Assembly (NCBI GenBank): GCA_033964015.1
Contig: CM066921.1
Coordinates: 23,231,355 to 23,295,354 of the forward strand
Direction: 5' to 3'
DNA length: 64,000 bases
DNA from: Scolanthus callimorphus
Lineage: Eukaryota > Cnidaria > Anthozoa > Actiniaria > Edwardsiidae
In this document: positions 21,656-33,549 of the stretch, one piece after another
Numbering within the stretch: position 1 is the stretch's first letter
Layout of the letters: each line of letters begins with the position of its first letter
Translations under genes and position numbers: made by a program
Notes under the pieces: model-generated
Told to the model about the DNA's origin: nothing
Database searches by the model: none
Seen by the model: only the letters and a program-made list of their open reading frames with translations

Positions 21656-22590
21656 TTCTTTATTGAATTGATATAAATATGAACAAAACATCCACTGACT
21701 GGTGTTTGTCTGCTTTCATAATGTAAGTCTCAGAGTTTCTTAAGTACCAACTACTTTAAAAGCTGGGCCTCAATCTCCAATTTCCCTCATTGCGACGTAT
21801 ATGTCCTATATTGTCTCCAATCCTTGTTTCAAAAGGGCAGTTGTGGTAGCCCTTACAACACACGTGAAATTTACGCGTTTAGTCATAAATTGACATGGTT
21901 GTTGAAGCTGCCAGGAAGGTATCAGTTTATGTGGTTAGCTACTTGACATAACAGGCTAATATAAATTTGTGTACGGCACAACAATTACGTCATGTCACAT
22001 CTGTAATTAATGTTATTGTTCGATCCGATCCGGTTCGATCTCTAAAGGGCTCAAACCACATCGGATGATCCGAGGTTTGATTCGGTTCGATCTCCGAATG
22101 TTCGAGATGACACGCCGGAAGTTATTGAATGTGAAAAAGCAGAATTGGAAATTCCCTCAAATTATTTCACATTGCGGCATTCAGTGTCTGACTATACTAC
22201 AAGGGGAATGTAGCAACCAAGCTTAGCACGTTGGTAGTTCAGTATTCCACAAAACAATGTTTTAATTCCTAGAAAACAAAACACACTTTTTAGTTTCTGT
22301 CACTGCAATCGCTATTCCTGTAATTCACGCAAGTTCCCTCGGATCAACAGGCAAGTTCCAGCTTTGTTTTCAGGTCTAAATCGATCTAAAGTGATGGTCA
22401 AGAAAACAATATGGTTCTCAGTAATAGGAAAGCCTGTTGCTGTTCATTCGCTCAATCGCCTCACAAAACATGTAGTGTTTTGCTCAAATCAGTTCGGGAT
22501 CCTTCTCAAACTCAGTCGCTTTCTTATGACAGTTCCAGCCCTCGACGATCTCACTACTCACATGAACTCATCATTTCTTTTAACTGTAAT
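21656..22590. other. non-coding, TCGAT-rich block at 22.0 kb
   Basis: 22,020-22,115 is the inverted relative of the 3.4-kb TCGAA block. The rest shows no gene or repeat that I can support. Confidence 0.4.
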
Positions 22591-22594
22591 CTAC

Positions 22595-22870
22595 ACTTAG
22601 TTTGCATTTTCCAGCTGCACTTTCTAGTCTGCATTTTCCGGTCTGCATTTTCCAGTCTGCATTTTCTAGTCTGCAGCAGTCTGCATTTTCTGGTCTGCAT
22701 TTTATACTTGCCACATTCAACTGTGGAATTTCCACAGGCCCACAAGAGAATGAGGAATTTCCACAATGGTCTCCACCAAGGTTGTACAGGAGACTGGAAT
22801 TTCCACAGGGATAGAACAATTTTTGAAATTTTGGAGTTCCTCAATAGGAGGGGTACGGGCCATTTTTTGG
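22595..22870 (-). repeat. copy of the 3.1-kb composite repeat
   Basis: Tandem TCTGCATTTTCTAG units are followed by GGAATTTCCACAGG units, in inverted orientation to 3110-3345. Confidence 0.6.
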
Positions 22871-23539
22871 AACAGCCCATTACAGGGATATAGCAAATGA
22901 CGAAATCATTGGCCTCAATCACATGACGATTATGACAGTGAAATAACTATTATGCAATGCCGCCAGAGAGGAATTGCTGTGGTGGTTAGATAATATTCAT
23001 TTCCTTGTAAACCAATTTGTCATCCTTACCCTGACATTGTGCTTCTCAGATCTGATGCTTCCCTTTTGGGTTGTGGGGCTGTGTATGACCATCAGTCAAT
23101 GGGATGATCATGCTAAGCTGAGGCAGAGAGTCAATTTCATATCAATTCACTTGAATTGAGCAGCTTTGTAACATGGTATATGGGCTCAGGGCGCAACGCC
23201 CAAGTCGCAGGGCTCAATGCCCAAATTATGGCTGGGACCAGGGTTCAGACGGGTAGACTCAGGGCTCAAGAGGCTTGGATCGGGGATCATATGATCGGGG
23301 GCTCAATCCTAAAATTTCACCTTTTTTATAATTAACTACGATTTCTTCCCCCTGTCACGTAAAGTCTGCTGACCGGATTTAGTCGATAAGGGATGTTTTG
23401 CTTGTTTGTTTTTCCTCTATTTCATGTCCATTTTTCTAGTTCACTAAAGAGAATACAGTAACATTTTGGCATGCTTTGCGCACATGAGGAAGACATTAAT
23501 GTACAGTATTCTCTGGCTATCAGAAGTATTGGACGCATC

Positions 23540-24034
23540 GGAAAACACTTGCAACAGAGTGACTGCGAAAAATCCTTCTCATCACCTACCAAGCCCTCCA
23601 TTCATTGGCCCCAACCTATCTTTCTGAACTCATTCACCCGTACACACCTTGTCGTTCACTCAGATCGTCTTCCAAGCTCCTACTCCACGTTCCACGATCA
23701 CACACAAAAACTTATGGGGACAGGGCCTTTTCTACTGCGCTCCCACATTGTGGAACGATCTTCCAAAGGATATTAGACGCAGTGACAGTGTTCAGGTTTT
23801 TAAAACTAAACTTAAAACAAAACTGTTTAGTAAACATTTTGTTTAATTTGTGTTTTAAATTTTTGCTTTTCTTTCATTTTTTATCATTTTATCTTGAATA
23901 CAATTTTAATGTAATTTTATATATATATTAATGATACTTTTTTATATATATATATTTTTTCAACATATATCTAATATACATTTGTAAGAGCATTGAGGTA
24001 ATATAATGTTCCAAATACTTATTATTATTATTAT
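23540..24034 (+). mobile_element. 5'-truncated CR1/L2-like LINE tail with (ATT)n end
   Basis: Split between two frames are APTYLSELIHPYTPCRSLRS, then LHVPRSHTKTYGDRAFSTA, then (next frame) APTLWNDLPKDIRRSDSV and FKTKLKTKLF. This is the hallmark C-terminus of CR1/L2/Rex-like reverse transcriptase ORFs, with one frameshift at about 23,745. The 3' UTR ends GAGGTAATATAATGTTCC, then TTATTATTATTATT, the microsatellite tail typical of these LINEs. Confidence 0.75.
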
Positions 24035-24051
24035 GTTTTTTGGGAGTGGGC

Positions 24052-24308
24052 AATTCCAGAAAATAAAGATACCCCCCCCCCCCCCCCCCCCCACGGGCGG
24101 CATTTGGAAATTCCGATGGGATGGGGGGGTTTAAGAGCTCGGAATTCTGATTGCAAGGGGGGGTTTTTGAAGCTGGATTTCTTTAACCTGCCCGGAATTC
24201 TATATGCATGGGGGGGGGGGGGTTAACCACATTTTGGAAATTCTGGATGCATGGGGGGGTCAAAAACTAGTGCCGCCCGTGGGGAGGGTACCTTTATTTT
24301 CTGGAATT
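24052..24308. mobile_element. poly-C MITE, single copy of the 6-kb family
   Basis: AATTCCAGAAAATAAAG at the left pairs with CTTTATTTTCTGGAATT at the right, with poly-C/G tracts and internal CGGGCGGCA/TGCCGCCCG pairing. It is the same family as the array at 6-7.8 kb, here as a lone element and diverged. Confidence 0.75.
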
Positions 24309-24411
24309 ATCTATATATCTATCTGTTTGAACTCATCTAGAGAGCACGCGCTATTTGTTTTAGCGCGCACTTTTCCGTTAGGATTTTAGCATGGCGAATA
24401 CCGCCTTTTTA

Positions 24412-24448
24412 CACACTGATGAAGGGCCATGGCCGAAACGTTTGTATT
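24412..24448 (+). ncRNA. hammerhead-ribozyme-like core (Penelope-type motif)
   Basis: CTGATGA (24,416-24,422), a GGCCATGGCC self-paired stem and GAAAC (24,434-24,438) reproduce the conserved hammerhead core, followed by GTTTGTA that could form a two-base stem III with a GUA cleavage triplet. Such minimal motifs are known from Penelope-like retroelements. Stem I pairing is not evident, so activity is doubtful; a relic or chance match are alternatives. Confidence 0.4.
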
Positions 24449-24550
24449 AAATTATACTGACACTTTTTCAATTTATTGATTCGATTTTATACCATTTCTT
24501 TACAAGTGTCACGCATCACCTGGAGTTTTAACTCTATCTTATTATTTATA

Positions 24551-24636
24551 TATCTATCTGTCTATCTGTCTATCTGTCTATCTGTCTATCTGTCTATCTG
24601 TCTGTCTGTCTATCTGTCTATCTATCTATCTATCTC
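24551..24636. repeat. TATC/TGTC microsatellite
   Basis: About ten units of TATCTGTC grading into TATC. Confidence 0.9.
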
Positions 24637-24639
24637 AAA

Positions 24640-24995
24640 CCAACAAAATGTGTATCCTGTTCTTGGCTAAAAATACAAGCCAAATCATATATCCCACCAA
24701 AACAAGCCCAAGCAAGTATTAGTTGTGAGCAAGTACTCAAAAATTGGTCCTGTGATTTATAGCTGGTTGCACTCTCATCTTTGATTTCACCTTTTACTTC
24801 TCACAGCAGGTGTAATTATAAAATTCTTTCAGAGGTACATTACTGTTTTTTTTTTTCAAACAGCGACCTGCTATGTGCTACCTGTTACCTGCTACATGCT
24901 ACCTCCAAAATAGACATGCCGATACCACATCAGTGGCATACGTTAATAATATGGGGGTAGCCACTCACTTGCATAGCTAAAGACATATGGTATAG
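24640..24995. repeat. dispersed repeat, single-copy state of the 52.4-56.6 kb family
   Basis: It matches in order 52,455-52,670, 53,577-53,604 and 56,120-56,260. Here the blocks are contiguous, so this copy shows the state before the insertions at the other locus. It contains one GATACCACAKCAGTGGCATACG unit, which is expanded about five-fold at 56.2 kb. Confidence 0.75.
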
Positions 24996-25028
24996 GCCGT
25001 TATCACGCAAAATTGATTAATAATATTT

Positions 25029-26083
25029 ATTAGTATATACTACACCGGAACCTCCATAGATCGCGCGTTTTGATTGGTTCGCTATCTCGGGATATTGCCA
25101 CAATATTCCGAGATCGAAAGCATTATCCCGAGATTGAGAAGCCCGAGTGCAAGTGGTTCGGATATTTTTACTTTCTAAAGGAACTATCTGATTCGAAATG
25201 CAACGGAAAATCCTTCTCAATTAACTTATGTTGTCTCTTTAGTTTTTCAAGGTGAATCAGAGAGAGAATGTATTTCTTGAACTTCGAAAATGTGCTGTTC
25301 TTGTTTTTCAGTTCTTCGGAATCACAGAGATCGATGATTCGTTCGCGGCACTTTTGAGAGACGAATTACATTCACAACAACATATTAATTAAGGCAATTT
25401 TGTCGAAAACATATCTACTTTGCCGAACATTTACATGTACCTGTAGATTGGAAGGGACAGTAAATCGTAGAAGCAAGTCATTGAGTGCAGAGAATTTCAG
25501 TTAAGCTTACCGTCGACTTGTTGTCAGATTCGCTTGATCACGAGCCATCCGACATCAAACGTATTTAAAGTGGTCTCTCTTTTTATGAACAAGGTCTTCC
25601 TCGTTGTCCCAGAGTTTGAAGAGGTTAATTTCCCAAATTTCTGCTTGAATATTCCAAACGAATCTTGAATTTCTCTGCCAGCAGGTTGAAAAATATAGTC
25701 ATCCATCGGTGGTGAAATGGCGACAAAGGCAAATAGTGTTTTCAGCGAAGCATAACTCTGCAGTTTCACAATCCATAATCCAAGGCACAAAATGCGAATT
25801 TATCCCTTGAATCCATCCTTGCAACCTTCTAAAAACTTAAATCGTTTATCGTAGTCGATATTAAGGTTTTAAAACAAGTGTTTTCTAGCGTTTTTGCTTC
25901 TCTAAAACAGCAGCAAGTTTCCACCATGTGTTCAGTAGCCGAATGCTTGTTTAGTGAGGTCTGACGTAATGTCACGTGCGTGACAAACGTCACGCATACA
26001 GAAAGAGGCTACAAAATGTCGGCAAATGCCACATTTAGTGTCGTTCGGATATTTTTTGGAGTGTTCCCGTGTAGTATATACTA
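25029..26083. mobile_element. about 1.05-kb element with 20-bp TIRs
   Basis: TAGTATATACTACACCGGAAC at the left is matched (one mismatch) by the inverted right end at about 26,063-26,083. There is no recognisable transposase; the minus-strand frames (for example 25,524-25,790) match no family I know. The TSD is unclear. Confidence 0.55.
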
Positions 26084-26085
26084 AA

Positions 26086-26190
26086 ACAATTATTCTCCTC
26101 AGGCTCAGTGAATAGTGGCGAATAGTCCCCTCGACCTCCGGTCTCGGGGACTATTCGCCACTATTCACTTCGCCTTCGGCGAATAATTGT
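26086..26190. mobile_element. 105-bp hairpin MITE
   Basis: ACAATTATTC..GAATAATTGT with a nearly perfect GTGAATAGTGGCGAATAGTCC stem, flanked by TAAA on both sides. A related, poorer hairpin lies at 32,677-32,775. Confidence 0.65.
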
Positions 26191-26203
26191 TAAATAGTTA
26201 TCA

Positions 26204-26395
26204 GAAAATGAAATCCAGTTTTCAATTCTACACATCTGTATTAGTGAAATTGCAAAGTTTCAAAGGAATTACTAGAAAACTGGCTGAGATATTATACATT
26301 TCTTGCAAAAAAATAAGCCAGAATAAGTTTTGAAAATTCATATCTCAATTTTACTAATGTGTAGAATTGAATACTGGATTTCATTTCGATTTTTG
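26204..26395. mobile_element. small foldback element
   Basis: AAATGAAATCCAGTTTTCAATTCTACACAT-type left arm (26,207 onward) pairs with the right arm ending GGATTTCATTT. A relative lies at about 51,700-51,845. Confidence 0.6.
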
Positions 26396-26617
26396 TGTTT
26401 TTGTGGGCCATAGTCAATATTTATTAAAACACGTTCTTATAACACTATTACAACCTGGAGCTATGTAACTGAAAGGAGCAGGGTCAAGTTTTTTACTGAC
26501 CCCCTAGAGGGAGACTAGCATTTCTTTTACCCTTCCCTCTCCCTACAAAGCAGTTGCAGGTCAAACCCCTACAAGGGGATGTCCCTTTTCTCTTTGTATT
26601 CATTACCGATAGAGACA

Positions 26618-26851
26618 ATGGCTTCATGGCTCAGAAAGGTTAAAGTAAATGTGGACGTTAATTATCATCCGCCGACCCTAGAGGACTTCGTGTTCACGGA
26701 TAAACAAACATATGTTGAAGATGTTGGTGTGTTCCTTTTGAAATCTGGCCACGAATACTCGGTGCTCAATGTGGACTTTCTGAAGGAGCTATTGATACTC
26801 GTCAAGACAGCTGAGGGGGTGGACATCAAGAGCAAGCCCTTCTTATACGAG
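26618..26851 (+). CDS. sulfotransferase-like gene, copy A, exon 1
   Basis: It starts MASWLRKVKVNVDVNYHPPT and continues LEDFVFTDKQTYVEDVGVF, 78 codons, to donor GAG/GTACCC. The start is chosen because copy B (58,242) has ATG at the same place and upstream residues are not conserved. It forms the N-terminal extension before the catalytic fold. The 160 bp upstream are also shared with copy B (AACTGAAAGGAGCAG..CCCCTAGAGGGAGA), so the duplication includes the promoter-proximal region. Exon 2 follows at 28,503. Confidence 0.7.
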
Positions 26852-27173
26852 GTACCCGTGACGAAAACTGGATGTCTACAGTTATTTAAAAAAACGTCGA
26901 AAGCTGTACGCGTCCAGATCCCGCGAAGCAAAAAGGGCTCTTATACAGAATGACATACGTTCGAGAAAAACGTGAAAGAAGTTCAGAATTCCCCTCATGC
27001 TCAGTGTTCAGATGCATAATTTAGCTCCTAAAACTCAAAATGACAAAATACGGTATAACATCCCTGTCGTTGCTTGGCAGGGCCCACATGCTGCCGTTCG
27101 GTCTGGGCACGTGGGCTTCACCGCTCACAAGGTCAACGACTTTCAATGAAATAGCTGTACATAGCAACACCCC

Positions 27174-27541
27174 TACTCTCCTCGCAGCCGCCCGGATCGG
27201 CAGCTGAACCATACGTGGTTCTTCTTTGCCGCATCCAATCTCTCATTGTATTTGAGGGCAGCAAATTTCGTACACTGATCTGGTCAGTGTGTTGATGTCT
27301 CGCAAAACCAGCACTTGTGTCTTGCTTTCTCCTCTGATTCCCCAGCGCTAATCTGATGAACTCCCCCCTTTTGTGTATAGCCGCACCGTAGAGGCGCTGT
27401 TGCCCTCATTCGAGATTTCATCTCTGACGTCATCCACCTAATGAGACCTTCTAGGTTAGCTACATTGCCCTCGCGCTCAACTTCCCGAGACCAGACGGGG
27501 AGCGTTGCGTGACTCCGATCCGGGCGGCTGCGAGGAGACTA
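27174..27541. mobile_element. MITE in sulfotransferase A intron 1
   Basis: CTCCTCGCAGCCGCCCGGAT at the left (27,177 on) pairs perfectly with the inverted right end (to 27,541). There is no ORF. Confidence 0.65.
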
Positions 27542-28502
27542 CGCCTACTACGACTACCCCCAGGTCGTGGGTCGTGGGAAAGACAAAGTTTTTCTGCATG
27601 TAACATCACGTGGTTTGAAATTGGCAATTTGCATACGTAGGTAAAGAGAACTATTGCATGCCCTGACCACCTACAAAATGTTTGTTTTACACGAAGGTTC
27701 TAACATAATGACGTCATCGATGATGATATCACCTAGAGACGTTCGTTGTTTTGCGACTAACACGCAGGGGCGGATTTAGGGGAAAATCTGACTGTAGCGC
27801 AGTAGTGATTTATGACAATAAGTGACAAACAAAACATAAGATCTCCCAGAAATCTGACTGTAGCATTTGCCCCTGAACACGGACGCCCTTGAATGATGAT
27901 GTCTATGGTGGCCCATCGCTGCCAAAACGAAATATCCTTGATTGATTCTTTTTTGCAAACATTTTCTGTTTTCTAGTATAAAAACCAACCATTTCCATAA
28001 AACTAAGTTCAATATTCATAGCGGATTGGAATTAGAGCAGATTTCAAATGACTGTCGTGAGTAATTCGCAACTACTTTGTAATTACTCCTATAGGTTTAA
28101 TTCAGAATTGGTATAATTACTTTGCGATTACAGTCATATAAAAACCGCTCTAACACCAATTTAAAGTGAAATGAAATCCAAAGTAGATTCATGATAAAAC
28201 AAAAGTAAAATAAAAATCAATTCCAAAGTAAAACCCAAATCAAATCTTAAGTCAAACTAAAAGTAAAACATCAAATTCAAAGGAAATTTAAAATTGCTGC
28301 GATTTTCATAATTCTACACCAACCAACAAACCGTTTGGCTTTCGTAAATCATATTAAAATTAGTTCCTATGGGAGTAAAATCACAAACGCGCGGCGACCA
28401 TGTTGTTGTATAGAACAAAAGAACCACATTAACTGATCCTCTTCCATTCTATCTGCCTTCGACACGTTCCTAGATTTTAAACTTTAAGTTGCTTGTTTCC
28501 AG

Positions 28503-28620
28503 GCCCAACGTCGTAACGCGGTCCAGCTTCTCTGTATTCCGTTTGTCGAACTCGATAAGGTGGAACAAGTTATCGCGCCAAAAACATGTCACGTAACTAA
28601 CATCTTTCTCTACAATACTG
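28503..28620 (+). CDS. sulfotransferase-like gene, copy A, exon 2
   Basis: Acceptor TTTCCAG and donor GTAAGT bound 118 nt encoding AQRRNAVQLLCIPFVELDK, then VTNIFLYNT, the beta strand leading into the cofactor P-loop. Phase 0 in and phase 1 out join exon 1 (E|A) and exon 3 (N-T-G|R). Copy B has the same exon at 62,032 with the same splice sites. Confidence 0.75.
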
Positions 28621-29265
28621 GTAAGTTATTCTTTTCATGGTGAAACAACTTCGGCTCAAACAGTTCAGCATAGGTGCCGTGATATTTTGTATATGAATAT
28701 AGTACAGCGCAGATCATACACTATTGGCAAGTCTATCTAGAGATCTTGTGCATAAGTTTCCGAGTCAACAGGAGTCAGGACACCACACAGCTGAGCACAA
28801 TAAGCCACATGAAGGCAAACAAAGAAATTGGCCAAGTATACGGAAATACACTAAAAGAATTCCAATAAAAGCCTAGAAAGACAAGATAAAGTTTTTCACA
28901 ATGCAGGAATGTTTCCAATAAAACAGCTTCGTGACATTTGCCAGCCAGTAGCGAAAGGGGACGCAGAACTGTCAGCTCCGGCGGCTACTTCCCGTTTAAT
29001 CGCTGGTTACTTTCTGCCAAGTGTGAGACACAAAAAAATTCGAACAACAGAACTTTGTTTAATGCAGCCTGAAGCTCACCTCATTGTTTGCGAAAAAAAT
29101 CTCCCAGCTCCGAGCCTGTGTCAAATTTGGCTCGGCGAGGAAACTAACTGCTTTGAAGCCGCTAAACTTTGCATGTCGGCCCTCAGTTTTTCTTTTACAG
29201 CCAGCTACTTTTTTTGAGGGGCCGCCTACTTCAAAAAATTTTGACAGCCCTGGAGGCGAGTAACA

Positions 29266-29593
29266 GGGGTGCTTACCATTGGTCAAGGAAAACCGGTTGG
29301 TTTGATGAGCGTCCAATGGTACAAAATATTCCGGTTGGGATGAAATACCGAGTGGAGTGGCGCTTACCATTCGCTTATTCGCATTTCGGTTCGGATCGGC
29401 TACCTTATTTGGTCATAAAACCGGATGTAGTGCCAATGGTACCAACCATTCCGATCGGTTCGTTCCAACTGGAACGGCGAGACAACCTCTGAAGCTGAAC
29501 CTCTCGTACCAACCGGAATGACCGAAACATCGACTGTACCATTGGAATCCCAACCGAAATTACCGGTTTTTCGTGACCAATGGTAAGCACCCC
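29266..29593. mobile_element. 328-bp MITE in sulfotransferase A intron 2
   Basis: GGGGTGCTTACCATTGGTCA at the left and the exact complement at the right end. No TSD is apparent. The interior has GGTTCGGATCGG-like palindromic words. Confidence 0.75.
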
Positions 29594-29649
29594 AGGTTTC
29601 CTGGTTAACGCTTCCGTTTCTCGTCCTGATCTTTTGAACTGGTTTTCAG

Positions 29650-30357
29650 GCCGATGCGGTTCGACATTGCTGTGTAAAGCCTTGGAACGGCTATCAACAG
29701 TGCAAGCCATATCAGAACCGGATGTCTTCTGCTACGTGGCTATAACGTCCGATGAGGAGTATTTCAAAGATTTCTTCCCGCGAGCAAAGCAGCCCTCACG
29801 TGAAACAGTCTTGAGGATAGCGCGCATTTCCGCCTGTCTTCTTAATTATTTCTTCCTCTCACTTGCTCCAGAGCAAAGCACAATCTGCTACAAGCTCAGG
29901 CCACAAGTGATACAAGGCGCTGAGATTTTACGTGTTCTTGAAGGCAATAGATTTTTTCCACGTTCTTTATAAATATGTTTTTGGAGGTGCACCTTTTCGT
30001 CGTGGCTTCTTGTGGTGCTTTGGGTTCCCGTGGTGGAACAACATAGAAAAAGCCTTGACCGTGACTAAGGACCATCCCTCTAGTTTTTTCCTCGCTGTCC
30101 TTCGCTATGAGGATCTGACGGTCCGCAAAGAGGAACTAGTTTTATCGGTTGCAAAGGCGTTAGGCGTAGCTGTTACTAAAGAACAGGAGGAGTTGTCTGC
30201 TATTGCAGATGCTTTCAAGTCGAACAGTCAGGCAGGGTCCGTCATTGAATCCAAACGGAATGTAAACGATGCTAGTGACGTGTGGTTTGGCGAAAAGGAG
30301 AAACAATATATTAACTCCATTCTCGAATATCTTGGCAAGGAGATAAAAAACCGTTGA
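29650..30357 (+). CDS. sulfotransferase-like gene, copy A, exon 3 (frameshifted)
   Basis: Acceptor GTTTTCAG at 29,649 completes G118 and gives GRCGSTLLCKALERL, a PAPS-binding P-loop like that of sulfotransferases, then VQAISEPDVFCYVAI and the central helical region (ETVLRIARISACLLNYFF). The frame ends at 29,972. The adjacent +1 frame continues VLYKYVFGGAPFRRGF through SSFFLAVLRYEDLTVRKEEL, the C-terminal sulfotransferase-like Y-E-D-L segment, to stop 30,355. A one-base change in the T6 run at 29,952-29,957 explains the break. The part that should carry the 3'-phosphate-binding Arg/Ser is short, so either an internal deletion or decay is possible. Total about 350 residues. The substrate (sugar, tyrosine or lipid) cannot be told. 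Confidence 0.6.
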
Positions 30358-31890
30358 CTTTGCTTTCCCAGGAACTATTTAGTATCACGTAGGTAATTAC
30401 GCAGTGTCATCGAAAATTATTAGTATTTTAAACTGGTTTACAGACAGGGCATGCCTAAGTCACGTCCTGGCGAAAAAAATCATACACGTCCTTAGTTTAA
30501 CCAAAACATGTCAACATACATATCGTTGGAAAGCTTATAGCGGGCCTGTTGGTGTGACATTTTCCAAGCTATCGCCGCCGAACTGCTTGATCTTGACTCC
30601 CAAGTATAGTGTTTCTCAAAAACCGTGTCTGCCTTTTCTAAACTTTGTTTAGTTCAAAAGTTATGGAACTTTAAAAGCATTTTCACGCTCTAAAATTTCA
30701 AAGTATGAAAAATATCAACTGATGCTAAAAATATCAACTGATGCTAACTTACAAAGATACCCTTACGACCAACAAACAGTACAAAGTTTCTAAAAATGTC
30801 TCAAACATCATTGATAAATAAAAGGGTCAGTTTAGACTTCTTTTAAAGCTAGGAGAGTGCAAGCGATCTAGTATCCTATATGGCTAACGCTTGAACAAAC
30901 GGATGTTCATCAGCTGAGCAAGACCTGCAGCCAGATAAGTCCTTCTAAAGTTATCGATGCTGATTTCAGGCCGAAGGTCATAACGCAGCAGTATAAAGAA
31001 GTAGGAAATTGCCATATGATATTCGGCTCCATTTAATTAAAAATACTTTCTTTGATAAGAATTATCTTGGTACTGAACACGCAGTCAACATTGTGTCAGG
31101 CAGAAATCCCGGGGGGTTAACTAGGTCTCTTCAGCAAGTTTCGTTTTCTCATCGACAACTTATTACATTTTTTTCTGATAGCCTTTGCTGTTGTTGCTCC
31201 TCAAATTTTCTCTTGTTTCTCCTGAATCCATCGTATAGCAACCACACAAAAAATAAAGAATAACATGCCTTACCTTTGCGACTTTAAAGATTTTCGTTTA
31301 GGCTGATTCCCTAAGATACGCTTGATGGGAAGGCGAGAACCCTGTGGCGGGCACATCTTCGCCGGAAACCTAGTATTAAAAAGACACTTTTGTGACTGTG
31401 ATGCGCGCGCACACGTAGTTGGGAAGCTTTTTTTCATTTTGGCTTGTAGCCATTTATGTTGTCAATTGACGATACTCACATTCAACTGCATTAATCTGAT
31501 TGGTTATTATCAAAACTTGCTGTTCAACCCTGGCGATAGCAATATACTCCAATAAGTTGTAGTGCTAGTGTATTTTCTTTTGCGCGCATGATATGCTTTG
31601 TTATAGCGCAAAATAGAAATGAAATCCAATCTTGCATGAAAATCGAAATTATGAAAAATCGATACCTAACCCTGTTTATGACTACAGACCCGAAAATCCG
31701 GACAATGTATACTGTCTATAACCAGAAGCTCAAAAACCCTACTGTTTCGCCCTACAAAAGCAATTTCTTACTTTTTTAATGAACGCGCATTCATTCCGTA
31801 ACGTAAGAAACGCTAATTTGGGAGCCAAACTATATCATCTTCGCTAGTCGCGGATCCGTTCCACAAACACCAATGGATAAGTTGTAACTA
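30358..31890. other. 3' flank of copy A, no clear features
   Basis: AT-rich DNA with only short unremarkable frames. No terminal repeats recognised. Confidence 0.35.
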
Positions 31891-31894
31891 TTAC

Positions 31895-32345
31895 CACTCA
31901 TTGATGTACAAGGACATATTAATTATAGTATACGGAATAGAACAAATCACATCTGACATCAGCAAAATTAAACATTCAAAGGAAGTTCCAGTTGGAACAA
32001 TCGACGTACTGATAGGATATGTCTATGCAGGATTGCATCCAGGAAAGCAAAAACGCTCGGGACAACTCCTGTTGTTAAAGACTCGCTTTGGGTTCTCTGT
32101 ATCGGTGGAACACACTCGGCAATTGACGAAAACTCAGAATGTTTCAAATACAATGTCACACATGTAAATCATGTGAAAGGAATCGAATTGAGCAATTTTA
32201 TTGCCGCGGCTGCAAATGTGGAAAATGCCCAAGAGGCAGTAAGAACTATACCCTTAAGGAAGAAAAGGAATTGAATCTCATCGAGAATAATCTTGAATAT
32301 AACGTACCCATGGATCAAAGACCCGTAATACTGTACGGGGATTTT
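31895..32345 (+). pseudogene. BEL/Pao retrotransposon protease/pol fragment
   Basis: The frame 31,901 reads IDVLIGYVYAGLHPGKQK..GQLLLLKTRFG, matching the DUF1758-type aspartic protease/pol linker of BEL/Pao elements (I-D-x-L-I-G-x-D-Y-x-G-L-H-P). The overlapping frame 32,139 then reads CKCGKCPRGSKNYTLKEEKE, LNLIENNLEYN, the cysteine-rich linker that follows in the same family. A frameshift near 32,090-32,130 separates them. The expected D in the GxDY position is V-Y here. No LTR seen; an isolated decayed fragment of about 450 bp. Confidence 0.7.
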
Positions 32346-32676
32346 GTACGGAGAATATTTTTTCCTTCTAACAGAATACGAACATAGCTGAATTATTGCG
32401 CAATCCCGCGTATTATTTTCCGCGTTATTTTTTAACATCTCCCCAACAATTATTACGCAATCCCGCCTCATTTCTCGCGTAATTGACGATTTTTCGCGTA
32501 ATTCTGCGCGTATTTTGCCCTCAAATCCCGCGTAATTTCGATTTTTTTTCCGCGTTTTCCCAGAAGCCCTGACTAGTAGCGAAAAGTGTCGGATTTGAAA
32601 GCCGGAAAATGGCAAATGACCAGACAGAAAACGTTTTTGGCTATACAAATTGACCTACTAGTTTGATTTGACTAAA

Positions 32677-32775
32677 ACAATTATTCCTCATGGCCTCTGA
32701 GACAATAGCCCATTCGGCCTTCGGCCTCACGGACTATTGACTCAGAGCCGGCCCATTCGGGGTCGAGGAATAATA
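32677..32775. mobile_element. hairpin related to 26,086 MITE
   Basis: It shares CTAAAACAATTATTC and a palindromic TTCGGCCTTCGGCC core; the right arm is degraded. Confidence 0.45.
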
Positions 32776-33244
32776 AGACAGGTTATTTACAACTTCGAGC
32801 AACGTTTGGCCAAAAATACTTTTACTCAATGATTTCTATCCTAATTTGAAGATTTGTGGTCCACATTTCGAAATATCACAAAAGGCAGAGGACTGGGTTC
32901 GCGCCGCCACAGAAATAAGCGTTCAAAAATGGAAAAATTAGAATCTATATAGGCTGTGATTGACATCACCATTTTAGGTGCGAAAAATTCGTCTATCTGT
33001 AAAAACTAAAATTATTTTCTCAGCTTCCTCTTTTTTTTTATTGCACTAACATATCGTTATTACATACATTGTTTATACATTTTTTTTCCTTTTTACATAT
33101 GTATACTCACACCCTCCCCTGCTAAACACACACACACAACCACACATTCTTAATTCCCGCCCTTTCCCTTTGTAAATACCCCCACCCACCCACCCATCCC
33201 GCTTCACGTATCATACTTTCATTTAACTGTTTGTGGGCAAGACA

Positions 33245-33549
33245 CTAGTACCTGTGGGGTGTTCTAATGGGATACAATTTGTAAAAAAGGTTCCCATTTT
33301 TCGTAATGAAAAGGTAGAAGATTCTTTTCTCTCGCTAAATGTTGTTCAGCTTGAAAAGTATTTGTTATTTTTTTCATTAAGCTACTAATTAAAGATGGTT
33401 GTGGCACGTTGTTATTTCTTAGGGTGTATATCAGATATTTGCTTTCTAACAGTAATAGTTGATCAAGATATTGTGGCGATGTGGTGTTAGGAAGCCAAAA
33501 AACACTATCTTAATGTCGATGTTGAGCTTTGTTTTCATATGTTTCTCAA
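33245..33549 (-). pseudogene. LINE ORF2 extreme C-terminus
   Basis: The minus strand reads IEKHMKTKLNIDIKIVFFGF directly from the TTAA site, then (after a 1-nt shift) LLLLESKYLIYTLRNNN and PSLISSLMKKI, ending at TAG 33,245. This is the C-terminal tail that normally follows the zinc knuckle in L1/Tx1 ORF2 proteins. It lies 5.2 kb from the rest because of the TTAA insertion. Confidence 0.75.

Noticed and set aside
28909..29217. 102-codon frame in sulfotransferase A intron 2
   Set aside because: It lies between exons 2 and 3 whose splice phases match each other, and resembles no protein; probably repeat DNA.
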